Assembly: GCA_945952105.1 (NCBI GenBank)
Contig: CAMFGZ010000002.1
Coordinates: 1-64,000, forward strand
Reading direction: 5' to 3'
DNA: 64,000 nucleotides
From: an uncultured Rhodospirillaceae bacterium
GTDB lineage: Bacteria > Pseudomonadota > Alphaproteobacteria > Reyranellales > Reyranellaceae
Part shown: positions 52,891 through 61,414 of the stretch, in pieces
Position numbering within the stretch: the first letter of the stretch is position 1
How the letters are laid out: each line of letters opens with the position of its first letter
The notes under the pieces: model-generated
Seen by the model: only the letters and a program-made list of their open reading frames with translations
What the model was told of the DNA's origin: nothing
Databases searched by the model: none
Position numbers and translations under genes: made by a program

Positions 52891-55589
52891 GCCGGTACGA
52901 AGTGAACGGCCACCTTTATGCGGCCGAACCACGGCCCGGCCAGTGCCTGCGCACCTTCCTGCGCGACCTTGAGATTTTCGGTGTCAAGAAGGGTTGCGAC
53001 GCCGGAGACTGTGGCGCCTGCACGGTGTGGATCGAGGGCAAGCCGTTCCATTCCTGTCTCGTGCCCGCCTTCCGTGCCGCGGGACGCAGGGTGACCACCA
53101 TCGAGGGTCTCTCCGGCGATGACGGGCTGCATCCGGTGCAAAAGGCCTTCCACGATGCGCAGGCCTTTCAGTGCGGCTTCTGCGCCGCCGGGATGATCAT
53201 GACGACGGCGTCCCTCAGCAGCGATCAGAAGCGCGATCTGCCGCACGCGCTGAAGGGCAATCTCTGCCGCTGCACCGGCTACCGCTCGATCGCCGACGCG
53301 CTGAACGGGAAGTCCAACATCGAAGCCGACGTCGCAGGCAAGGCCTGCGGCGCCAGTCTTCCCAACCCCTTCACCGACGACATCCTGACCGGGAAGGCCC
53401 GGTACACGATGGACGTCGCGATGGACGGCATGCTGCACCTCAAGGTCCTGCGGTCGCCGCATGCCCATGCGCGCATCGTCGCGATCGACAGGACGACGGC
53501 GCTGGCCGTGCCCGGCGTGGTGACGGTCTACACCTGGCAGGACGTGCCGCGACGCCTCTACAGCACGGCGCTGCACGAGGATCACCTCGTCGATCCCGAC
53601 GACACCTACATGCTCGACAATGTCGTGCGTTTCGTAGGCCAACGTGTTGCCGCCGTGGTTGCCGAGAGCGAAGGGGCGGCGGAAGCCGGCTGCCGCGCGC
53701 TGCGCGTCGAGTACGAGATGCTGCCGGCCGTCTTCGACCCGGTGGCCGCCATGGAACCGGGCGCGCCGATCCTGCACAACAAGGATATCCTGACGGACGA
53801 CGGCAATGTCTTTTGCGACCTGCATGGCGAGATCGGCGATGTCGCGAAAGGCTTCGGAGAGGCCGACGCGATCCACGAGATGACCTATTCGACGTCGCGC
53901 GTGCAGCACGTCCATCTCGAAACCCACGGTTCGATCGCCTGGCAGGGCGAGGACCGGCGCTGGCATGTGCGCACCAGCTCGCAAGGCCCCTTCGCCGCCC
54001 AGAAGAAGCTCTGCTACCTGATGGGGCTCAAGACCCGCGACCTGCACGTCTTCACCGAGCGCGTCGGCGGCGGCTTCGGCGGCAAGCAGGAGATGATCTC
54101 GGAGGACCTCGTCCTGTTCGCCGCGATGAAACTCGGGCGGCCCGTGAAATGGGAGTGGACGCGCGAGGACGAATTCGTCGGCGGCACCACGCGGCACCAG
54201 ATGACGACGCACGTCAAGATCGGCGCCCGCAAGGACGGCACGCTGACGGCCATGGACGTGCGCGTCGTGTCCAACACCGGCGCCTATGGCAACCACGGCA
54301 GCGAGACCCTGGCCGCCGCGATGGGAAGCCCGATCGCGGCCTATCGCTGCGAGAACAAGAAAGGTGCCGGTTACGCCGTCTACACCAACATGGTGCCGGG
54401 CGGCGGGTTTCGCGGCTACGGCGCCTCGCAGACGACCTTCGCCATCGAGTGCGCCATCGACGAGCTGGCGCGCATCCTCGCGATCGATCCGATCGAGATG
54501 CGCCGCAGGAACATCGTGCGCCCGGGTGACAACATCGAATCGATCTGGCGGGAGCCCAGCGACGCGAGCTTCGGCAGCTACGGCATCGCCGAATGCCTCG
54601 ACATCGTCGAGCGCGAGCTGGCCCGGGGCAACGGCGTTCGCAAGCCCGAGGGAGAAGACTGGGCCGAGGGCACCGGGGTGGCGCTCGCGATGCTCGAATG
54701 CGGCCCGCCCACCGAGCACCGCTCCGGCGCGGAGATGCGGCTCCTGGCAGACAGCACTTATCACCTGGCCGTCGGCTCGTCCGAGATGGGCAACGGCATC
54801 ACCACCGCGCACAAGCAGATGGCCGCGTCCGTCCTGGGCGTCCGCGCCGGCGACATCGCCATCATCAACGCCGACACCGACCGCACGCCCTACGATACCG
54901 GCACCTTCGCCAGCACCGGCACGGTCGTCGCCGGGAAGGCGGTCCACCTCGCGGCCCAGGCTATGCGCGAGGATATCGTCGCCTTTGCGTCGCGCCATAC
55001 CGGGATCGATCCCGAACACTGCCGGCTGGGCGGCGACGCGGTCGTCTGCGGCACGAGGCGGGTCCCGCTCGGCGAGCTTCATGCTGCCGGCGCCCGGATC
55101 GACCATCGCTTCGCGGTCAGTCGAAAGGCCTATCTCTCGCCCCGCACCATCGCCTTCAACGTCCAGGGTGTCCGGCTCGCCGTCCATCGCGTCACCGGCG
55201 AAATCCGGGTCCTGCACAGCACACATGCCGCCGACATCGGCCGGCCGATCAACCCCATGCAGTGCCGCGGCCAGCTCGATGGCGCCGTCGCCATGGGATA
55301 CGGCTGGGCGCTGACGGAGAACATGGTCCACGACGATGGCCGCATGGTGAATCCGCAACTGCGCAACTACCGCATCCCTGCCTACGCCGACATGCCTCAT
55401 ACCGACATCTTCTTCGCCGACACGGTCGATGCGATCGGGCCGCTCGGCGCCAAGTCCCAGGGCGAATGCGGCATCAACCCGGTCGCGCCGGCCGTGGCCA
55501 ACGCGCTCGCGAACGCCACCGGCATCCGCTTCGCCCATCTGCCGTTCACGCCGGACCGGATCTTCGCCAAGCTCGCGGAAAAGCCGTGA
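52887..55589 (+). CDS. molybdenum hydroxylase, fused [2Fe-2S] and molybdopterin subunits
   Basis: A 900-residue fusion. Residues 1-140 are the CoxS-type domain with plant-type Cys (C37, C42, C45, C57) and the second cluster (C96, C99, C127, C129). Residues from about 150 onward are the CoxL/XdhA-type Mo domain with GGGFGGKQE, GGGFRGYGASQ and the catalytic-Glu region KSQGECGINP. The usual CODH active-site Cys motif is absent, favouring an aromatic or N-heterocycle hydroxylase. It couples to the FAD subunit upstream and to the ABM protein downstream (GTGA), a three-gene operon. Confidence 0.93.
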   Translation: MSRYEVNGHLYAAEPRPGQCLRTFLRDLEIFGVKKGCDAGDCGACTVWIEGKPFHSCLVPAFRAAGRRVTTIEGLSGDDGLHPVQKAFHDAQAFQCGFCAAGMIMTTASLSSDQKRDLPHALKGNLCRCTGYRSIADALNGKSNIEADVAGKACGASLPNPFTDDILTGKARYTMDVAMDGMLHLKVLRSPHAHARIVAIDRTTALAVPGVVTVYTWQDVPRRLYSTALHEDHLVDPDDTYMLDNVVRFVGQRVAAVVAESEGAAEAGCRALRVEYEMLPAVFDPVAAMEPGAPILHNKDILTDDGNVFCDLHGEIGDVAKGFGEADAIHEMTYSTSRVQHVHLETHGSIAWQGEDRRWHVRTSSQGPFAAQKKLCYLMGLKTRDLHVFTERVGGGFGGKQEMISEDLVLFAAMKLGRPVKWEWTREDEFVGGTTRHQMTTHVKIGARKDGTLTAMDVRVVSNTGAYGNHGSETLAAAMGSPIAAYRCENKKGAGYAVYTNMVPGGGFRGYGASQTTFAIECAIDELARILAIDPIEMRRRNIVRPGDNIESIWREPSDASFGSYGIAECLDIVERELARGNGVRKPEGEDWAEGTGVALAMLECGPPTEHRSGAEMRLLADSTYHLAVGSSEMGNGITTAHKQMAASVLGVRAGDIAIINADTDRTPYDTGTFASTGTVVAGKAVHLAAQAMREDIVAFASRHTGIDPEHCRLGGDAVVCGTRRVPLGELHAAGARIDHRFAVSRKAYLSPRTIAFNVQGVRLAVHRVTGEIRVLHSTHAADIGRPINPMQCRGQLDGAVAMGYGWALTENMVHDDGRMVNPQLRNYRIPAYADMPHTDIFFADTVDAIGPLGAKSQGECGINPVAPAVANALANATGIRFAHLPFTPDRIFAKLAEKP

Positions 55590-56551
55590 GGACCGGCGCG
55601 ACCGGCCCCTCGCGCAGCGTCAGTATCGTGACGCAGACCTGCGTACGCCCCGAGCGTGCCGAGGATTTCGCGCGCTGGCAGGGCGAGACGAGCAGCCTGA
55701 TCCAGGGCTTCCCCGGCTTCATCGAACAGCGGCTGCTGCCGCCGGCGCCGCCGCTTCAGGTCGACTGGGTGATCCTGCAGCGCTTTGCCAGCCTCGCCGA
55801 CGCCCAACGCTGGCTGGGCTCGCCGGAGCGGCAGAAGCGCATCGCGGGAGCGGCCCCCATGCTGGTCGGCCGCGACGACGTCCACATCGTCCAGGACGAG
55901 GCCAGCGGCATCAAGCCGGCGCCGGTCTCGGCAATCATCTCCACCCGGGTAAAGCCTGGCCAGGAAGCTGCGTATCGGGCCTGGGAACACAAGATCGCCG
56001 CCGCGCAGTCCAAGGCGCCCGGCCTGCAGGGCTACCGCTTCGAGCCGCCCGTGCCGGGCGTCCAGGAGGACTTCGTCGCCATCCTGCGGTTCGACACCGA
56101 GGCCAACCTGCAGGCGTGGCTCGACTCGCCGGTCCGCAAGGCGCTCGTCGCGGAAGCCGCCCCCCTCACCGAGGAATTCCATTCCCGCATAGCAAGCTCC
56201 GGGTTCGAGCAATGGTTCAGGGACAGTGACGCGGCCGGCGCCCCGCTGCCGGCCTGGAAGATGAACATGCTCGTCCTGCTGATGCTCTATCCGGTGGTCA
56301 TGGTGTTCGGGTTCTTCGTCGGCACGCCCGTGTTCGACCGGATGTTCCACATACCCTTCGCCGTGTCGCTGTTCATGGGCAACGTGGTGAGCGTCGTGCT
56401 CACCGGCTTCCTGGTCCCATGGATCGCCGGCCATTTCCGATGGTGGCTGCAGCCCGCGCCGGGCCGGGAACGGCGCATCGGCTTTCAGGGCGCCGCGCTC
56501 CTCCTGGTAGGCTATGCCGTTATGGTCCTGCTCTTCCTGCATTTCTTCTAG
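55586..56551 (+). CDS. double ABM-domain membrane protein
   Basis: A 321-residue protein with two antibiotic-biosynthesis-monooxygenase (ferredoxin-like) repeats, about residues 12-95 and 112-200 (VSIVTQTCVRPERAEDFARWQ; VSAIISTRVKPGQEAAYRAWE), and three C-terminal transmembrane helices. The GTG start overlaps the Mo-subunit stop, so it is translationally coupled. ABM-TM fusions occur in alphaproteobacteria but have no assigned function. Confidence 0.85.
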   Translation: MRTGATGPSRSVSIVTQTCVRPERAEDFARWQGETSSLIQGFPGFIEQRLLPPAPPLQVDWVILQRFASLADAQRWLGSPERQKRIAGAAPMLVGRDDVHIVQDEASGIKPAPVSAIISTRVKPGQEAAYRAWEHKIAAAQSKAPGLQGYRFEPPVPGVQEDFVAILRFDTEANLQAWLDSPVRKALVAEAAPLTEEFHSRIASSGFEQWFRDSDAAGAPLPAWKMNMLVLLMLYPVVMVFGFFVGTPVFDRMFHIPFAVSLFMGNVVSVVLTGFLVPWIAGHFRWWLQPAPGRERRIGFQGAALLLVGYAVMVLLFLHFF

Positions 56552-56619
56552 ACCTCGGCGGCGCCAGCAGGCGTCCCGGCTCTGGGCTATGGTCGGGGCA
56601 ACAAGAGAGGAAACGCAGA

Positions 56620-57624
56620 ATGCCGGAACCCCAGCGCCTCGACACGACGCGGCTACAGAAGATCGCCCAGGCCTATTGGGAGAGCGCCGCGCTGATGGCC
56701 GCGGTCGAACTCGACATCTTCACCGCGATTGCCCACGGCCACGACACCATCCCCGGCGTGGCGAAGGCCGTCGGGATTTCCGACCGCAACGCCGAACGGC
56801 TGCTGACCGTGCTGGCCGCCATGACGCTGCTGTCGCGCGAGGGCGAGCGCTTCGCCAATGCCGCCGACGTGCAGCGCTTCCTGGTGAAGGACGGCGAACG
56901 CTATGCCGGGCCGTGGATCCTGTTCACCAAGCCACGCTGGAAGGCCTTCGGCGAACTCTCGGAGCGACTGCGCGACCCGCAGGAGAACAGGCTCGGCGCC
57001 TACGTGAACTTCACCGTCGAGGATGCGCGGCGCTACCACGCCGCGACCTATTCGATCGGCATGGGCGCCGCCCGCCTGTTCAGCCGCAGCGTCGATCTCT
57101 CGGGCCGCAAGCGGATGCTCGATCTCGGCGGCGGCTCCGGTGCCTACAGTATCGTCGCGACCAGAACATTTCCCGGCCTCGAGGCAATCGTGCTCGATCT
57201 CCCACCGGTCACGGTCGTGGCCGACGAGTACATCGTCGCCAACGGGGCGGCCGGGCGTGTCAGCACGCTCCCGGGAGACTTCACCGAGACGGAGTTTCCG
57301 CAGGGCGTCGACGTCGTCGTCATGGCAAGCAACCTGCCGCAATACGAGCCCGCCCTGATCGGTCAGGTCGTGGCCAAGGCTTTCGAGGCCCTCGTGCCCG
57401 GCGGCGAAATGCACCTGATCGGCGAGACCCTGCACGACGACAGGAACGGCCCGCTCTCGGCCGCCTTGTGGGGACTGAACGAGGCGATCCAGAACAGCAC
57501 GGGCCGCGCCCACACCGAGTCGGAGGTGAAGGGCTACCTGCAGGGAGCGGGATTCGTGGACGTGATCGTCCATCCCTTCGTGCCCGGCGTCCTTTCACGG
57601 ATCACCGGACGCAAACCCGGTTGA
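56620..57624 (+). CDS. family 2 O-methyltransferase-like SAM enzyme
   Basis: A 334-residue protein with an N-terminal winged-helix dimerisation domain (AYWESAALMAAVELDIFTAIAHG...VAKAVGISDRNAERLLTVLAAMTLLSREG) and a C-terminal SAM domain starting MLDLGGGSGAYSIVA. Similar proteins methylate small aromatic or polyketide-like compounds; the target is unknown. ATG preceded by GAGAGG. Confidence 0.88.
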   Translation: MPEPQRLDTTRLQKIAQAYWESAALMAAVELDIFTAIAHGHDTIPGVAKAVGISDRNAERLLTVLAAMTLLSREGERFANAADVQRFLVKDGERYAGPWILFTKPRWKAFGELSERLRDPQENRLGAYVNFTVEDARRYHAATYSIGMGAARLFSRSVDLSGRKRMLDLGGGSGAYSIVATRTFPGLEAIVLDLPPVTVVADEYIVANGAAGRVSTLPGDFTETEFPQGVDVVVMASNLPQYEPALIGQVVAKAFEALVPGGEMHLIGETLHDDRNGPLSAALWGLNEAIQNSTGRAHTESEVKGYLQGAGFVDVIVHPFVPGVLSRITGRKPG

Positions 57625-57692
57625 GGTGCGCGCCGTCTTGCGCCTGTCCTGAACGGCCGCCACAGTTGGCCTCCCCAGCAAGGGATAAATCC

Positions 57693-58526
57693 ATGACCAA
57701 GCGCCTCATGGCCGACCAGGTCGCGCGCTATCGCCGCGACGGCTTCCACTTCCCTGTTCGCGTGCTGTCGACCGAAGAAGCCCGCGCCTGTCGCAACCGG
57801 CTCGAGGACCACGAGCGCGCGACGGGTGGCCCCATTGCCGGCAACATGCGCCACAAGGTGCATCTCCTGTTCACCTGGGCCAACGCACTCGCCCGTCACC
57901 CCTCCATCCTCGACGCGGTCGAGGACGTCATCGGCCCGGACATCCTCTGCTGGAGCAGCACCTTCTTCATCAAGGAGGCGCGCTCGCCCTCCTTCGTGTC
58001 GTGGCATCAGGACGCGACCTACTGGGGCCTCAGCACCGACGAGGTGATCACCGCCTGGGTGGCGTTCGCCGACGCTCCCGTCGAGAGCGGCGCCATGAAG
58101 TTCTGGCCGGGCAGCCACCTCAGCAGGCAGCTCGAGCATCGCGACACGTTCGACGAGAACAATCTGCTGAGCCGCGGCCAGGAGATCGCCGTCGACGTGC
58201 CCGAGGGTGCCGGCGTCGACGTGCCGCTGCGCGCCGGCGAGATGTCGCTGCACCATGTGCTGCTGGCGCATGCGTCGGGCCCGAATACGACGGACGACCG
58301 CCGCATCGGGCTGGCACTGCGCTACATCCCGCCCCATGTCCGCCAGATGAAGGTGCGCGACTCGGCGACCCTGGTCCGCGGCCGAGATCCCCATGGAAAT
58401 TTCGACGCCGAGCCCGCCCCCAAGGCCGATCTCGACGCGGCGGCGCTCGCCACCCATCGCGAGGCCGTCGAACGATCGGCCAAGGCACTTTATTCGGGCA
58501 CGGGCCGCACGACGTTCAGGTCCTAG
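57693..58526 (+). CDS. phytanoyl-CoA dioxygenase (PhyH)-family protein
   Basis: Fe(II)/2-oxoglutarate oxygenase fold. The 277-residue product has the HxD iron motif in SWHQDATYWGLS, SGAMKFWPGSH, the distal His in LLAHASGPN, and the 2-OG Arg in DDRRIGLALRYIPP. Substrate unknown; PhyH members hydroxylate lipids, ectoine and diverse natural products. Same direction as the methyltransferase. Confidence 0.9.
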   Translation: MTKRLMADQVARYRRDGFHFPVRVLSTEEARACRNRLEDHERATGGPIAGNMRHKVHLLFTWANALARHPSILDAVEDVIGPDILCWSSTFFIKEARSPSFVSWHQDATYWGLSTDEVITAWVAFADAPVESGAMKFWPGSHLSRQLEHRDTFDENNLLSRGQEIAVDVPEGAGVDVPLRAGEMSLHHVLLAHASGPNTTDDRRIGLALRYIPPHVRQMKVRDSATLVRGRDPHGNFDAEPAPKADLDAAALATHREAVERSAKALYSGTGRTTFRS

Positions 58527-58543
58527 AGAGACAGGGGCGGATC

Positions 58544-59014
58544 TTGTATTTGGGAAGACCGGGCCGCCGCTTTTTCATGGGAGGAGCCGTCCTTGCCACC
58601 GTCAACGCCACGCGGGCGTTGGCGCAGGCTCCGACGGCACAGGCTTTCGTCGAAAGCATCTACCGGCCCTACCTCGGCAAGGGCTTCCAGGGACAGGCCT
58701 ATGAACAGACGGCCCGCTTCTTCGCGCCTGCGCTGGCCCAGGCGATGGACCGAGACTTTCGCGACGCCAGGCGTCGGAACGAGCCGCCGACCCTGAACGG
58801 CGATCCGTTCGTCGACGCCCAGGATTGGGAGATCACGAAACTGACGATCGACGCCACGACGAACGGCGACACGGGCACGGGGTGGGTATCGTTCCAGAAC
58901 TTCGGCGAAACCAAGCGGATCGTCCTGGAACTCGTGCGAACCCCGTCGGGCTGGCGCATCGCCGAGATCAAGGCCTCCGGCGGCTCGCTGAAGGCGCTCT
59001 ACAAACTCAAGTAG
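58544..59014 (+). CDS. Tat-exported DUF3828-like protein
   Basis: A 156-residue protein with a Tat-like leader (GRRFFMGGAVLATVNATRALAQA) and a small alpha+beta domain (FVESIYRPYLGKGFQG...WVSFQNFGETKRIVLELVRTPSGWRIAEI) that I match to DUF3828. The TTG start keeps the twin Arg; an ATG inside the leader would lose it. Function unknown. Confidence 0.65.
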   Translation: MYLGRPGRRFFMGGAVLATVNATRALAQAPTAQAFVESIYRPYLGKGFQGQAYEQTARFFAPALAQAMDRDFRDARRRNEPPTLNGDPFVDAQDWEITKLTIDATTNGDTGTGWVSFQNFGETKRIVLELVRTPSGWRIAEIKASGGSLKALYKLK

Positions 59015-59017
59015 AGG

Positions 59018-59821
59018 TCAGTGGCGCCAGCTCGTGTCGATCTTGTCGAGCTTCCGCACCAGCGCCGCGAATTCGAGGTCGCCGATGCCGACGGCGGACT
59101 CCATTTCGGAAAACCGGTCCATGTCGGCGCCGGACTTGGCGGCCAGATTGTCGCCCATGACGTTGAGCGTTCCCGCGGCGGCGGCATCGAGCTGGATCTG
59201 GCAGGCGCGCTCCAGCCGGTAGAGGCGCAGGAAGGCTTCCGGCACCGAGCGGCCCGTCGTCAGCAGGCCGTGATTGCGCAGCATCATCGCCTGGTTGTCG
59301 CCGAGATTCTTCAGCAGCCGCTCGCGCTCGTCGAGGTCGAGGCTGGGGCCTTCATAGTCGTGGTACGCAAGCTTGCCGTGGAACGCCGTCGAGACCATCG
59401 ACACCGGCAGCAGCCCGTCCTTCAGCGCGCAGACAGCCATGCCGGCCCGCGTATGGGTGTGCATGACGACCTTGTGGCGGTCGGCATGAGCCATGTGCAC
59501 GGCAGAGTGGATGACGAAGCCGGCATAGTTCACGGGATGCGGGCTCGGCTCGACGATTTGGCCGTCGAGGTCGATCTTCACCAGGTTCGAGGCCGTCACC
59601 TCATCGTAGTTGAGCCCGTAGGGATTGATCAGGAAGTGAGGCGCCTCGCCCGGCACGCGCGCCGTGAGATGACCATAGATGAGCTCGGTCCAGCCGAAAT
59701 GGTCGACCAGTCGGTAGGCCGCCGCGAGCTGTCGGCGCAGCACCCATTCGCCGTCGGCGGGCGGCAGCGAGTTCACGTCGATGCCGGTGAGCGGCAGTTC
59801 CGAAGCGAGCGGCATGTCCAT
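59018..59821 (-). CDS. class II aldolase/adducin-family protein
   Basis: A 267-residue Zn-dependent class II aldolase-fold protein with the metal His pair HTHTRAGMAV and the third His in MLRNHGLLTTG. Family members are fuculose-phosphate-type aldolases or decarboxylases; substrate unknown. The ATG (MDM) has GGAGG seven bases ahead. Convergent with the DUF3828-like gene, leaving only 3 bp between stops. Confidence 0.9.
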   Translation of the reverse strand: MDMPLASELPLTGIDVNSLPPADGEWVLRRQLAAAYRLVDHFGWTELIYGHLTARVPGEAPHFLINPYGLNYDEVTASNLVKIDLDGQIVEPSPHPVNYAGFVIHSAVHMAHADRHKVVMHTHTRAGMAVCALKDGLLPVSMVSTAFHGKLAYHDYEGPSLDLDERERLLKNLGDNQAMMLRNHGLLTTGRSVPEAFLRLYRLERACQIQLDAAAAGTLNVMGDNLAAKSGADMDRFSEMESAVGIGDLEFAALVRKLDKIDTSWRH

Positions 59822-59850
59822 GGACGTTCCTCCAGCGATTTTGGCCCAGC

Positions 59851-61074
59851 CTATCGGGCGTATTCCTCGGCCGCGATGGCGAAATTGATGTTTTGGGCGT
59901 CGCGGATCATGAAGGTCGTGATCCCGATCAGATTGCCCTGCGCATCGAACAGGCCGCCGCCCGAAGACCCGCGCGAGATCGGCGCGGAGGTCTGCAGCAG
60001 GCGCTCGCCGTCCTTCACCCGCTTGGAGGAAATGATGCCTTCGGCGAGGGTCAGCTCCAGTCCGCGCGGCGTGCCGATGGTGAACACACGCTCGCCCACC
60101 TTGACGTCGGCGTAGGGACGGACGCGCACCCAGTTGGGCAGCGGCTGCGCCGTCGCGGCGATCCGCAGCACGCACCGGTCGGCGTTCGCGTTCGCCGAAA
60201 CGACCGCTGCGGGGAAGCGCACGCCCTCCCGCTCCAGCGTCACCGTCGTGGCGCTCTCGACGACGTGGCAATTGGTGAGCAGGTCGCGCTCGCCGACGGC
60301 AATGGCGGACCCGAGCGACTTCTCCGCCTTCACGATGTAGACCGCGCCGCTCGCCTTTTCGAACACCTCATGCGGCTTGAGCTCGGTGCCCTCGCCGAGA
60401 ATCAGCCGGATCATGTTGGTCTTGCCCGAACGGTCCGCGACGTTGGGCGCGCTCGGCGGCCGTGGCTGGGGCGGCGATGCGGAGGCCTGGGGCGGCATGA
60501 GCGGCGGGGCGGGCGCGGCCGGTGCCGGTGGAGCCGGAGGCGACGTCCCGGCCGAGGTCGACGTGCCGGGGGGCGTCCCGGAGCCACCGCCATAGCGCGC
60601 GGTGCAGTTCAGGACTTCGGAGAGAGCCGCATAGGTCCCGTCCAGATTGAAGGCATAGGTATTGCCCATGGCGCGCACGGTCATCCGGTTGCCCCGGCGC
60701 ATCACGTCGAACAGTTCTTCCTTCGCCGGCAGTTCGGCGAGCGCGAGGTTCTCCGTCGCCGCGACGGCCTTCAGGGGGAAAGGCCCCGCATTGTCGACCA
60801 GCAGGGTGAGGTCGACACTCTGCCCCTTGGTGAAGCGCCAGGATTCGTGGGTCCATCCGACGCGCCAGCTCTGGTCGCCCGAGACCGAGAAAAGCATCCG
60901 GATGCCGCTCTTGTAGGGCGCGGAGATCGCACAATGGGAAAACTTGCCGGCCCGGTCATGGGCGCTGAGCGACCACCCACCGATCGTCGCCCGAGACCCC
61001 GCAATCAGATCGGCCCTCGCGGGAGTCTGCGAAAGGCAGACGGCGACCAGGGCGATGGCTAGGGCGCGCTTCAT
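59851..61074 (-). CDS. secreted trypsin-like serine protease
   Basis: A 407-residue exported protein: Sec signal MKRALAIALVAVCLSQTPARA, an N-terminal beta-rich domain (about 25-170), a Pro/Ala-rich linker (SPPAPPAPAAPAPPLMPP), then a trypsin-like domain with His in LTNCHVVESA, Asp in NADRCVLRI and Ser in ISRGSSGGGLFD. An ATG six codons upstream is an alternative start. HtrA-like fold without a PDZ. Target unknown. Confidence 0.88.
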   Translation of the reverse strand: MKRALAIALVAVCLSQTPARADLIAGSRATIGGWSLSAHDRAGKFSHCAISAPYKSGIRMLFSVSGDQSWRVGWTHESWRFTKGQSVDLTLLVDNAGPFPLKAVAATENLALAELPAKEELFDVMRRGNRMTVRAMGNTYAFNLDGTYAALSEVLNCTARYGGGSGTPPGTSTSAGTSPPAPPAPAAPAPPLMPPQASASPPQPRPPSAPNVADRSGKTNMIRLILGEGTELKPHEVFEKASGAVYIVKAEKSLGSAIAVGERDLLTNCHVVESATTVTLEREGVRFPAAVVSANANADRCVLRIAATAQPLPNWVRVRPYADVKVGERVFTIGTPRGLELTLAEGIISSKRVKDGERLLQTSAPISRGSSGGGLFDAQGNLIGITTFMIRDAQNINFAIAAEEYAR

Positions 61075-61219
61075 ACGCAATTCCGTTTGCATGACGGCTG
61101 TTTCGAGTCTCTCGAAGTCTGCCACAGACGCGAAAAGAGTCGAGCCGCATGAGCCCGCCTCGCACCGGCGGCGTTTCCCGCGTTCATTCTTGCGTGGATT
61201 GCGGCTGAAATGAGTGGGG

Positions 61220-61248
61220 TTGCGCTGGAGCGGCCATTCGACTATCAA
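61220..61248 (+). promoter_or_regulatory. candidate tRNA-Glu promoter
   Basis: TTGCGC (-35) and TATCAA (-10) with a 17-base spacer, 17 bases upstream of the mature tRNA. Matches are modest (three and four of six). Confidence 0.3.
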
Positions 61249-61265
61249 CCCGGCTTCTGGCCTCC

Positions 61266-61341
61266 GCTCCCTTCGTCTAGAGGCCTAGGACGTGGCCCTC
61301 TCAAGGCTAAAACACGGGTTCGAATCCCGTAGGGAGCGCCA
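61266..61341 (+). tRNA. tRNA-Glu (anticodon CTC)
   Basis: A complete cloverleaf of 76 nt including encoded CCA: acceptor GCTCCCT/AGGGAGC, D arm GTCTAGAGGCCTAGGAC, anticodon loop CTCTCAA (anticodon CTC) and T arm ACGGG-TTCGAAT-CCCGT. The TTCGTCTAGAGG start region is typical of bacterial tRNA-Glu. No integrase or repeated 3' end nearby, so it is not visibly an integration site. Confidence 0.96.
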
Positions 61342-61414
61342 GCCGGCCGCCTGACCGTCTTTGGCGGCAAGTGTCGATCGGCTGTCGGATTTGGCTCTTT
61401 CCGATTTCCCTCCA

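Noticed and set aside
52854..55538. Long antisense open frame opposite the Mo hydroxylase subunit
   Set aside because: Same GC-driven artefact; product is His/Gly/Arg-rich without domains.
61266..61341. tRNA-Glu as an attachment site of an integrated island
   Set aside because: No integrase, no repeat of the tRNA 3' end, and neighbouring genes have normal composition.
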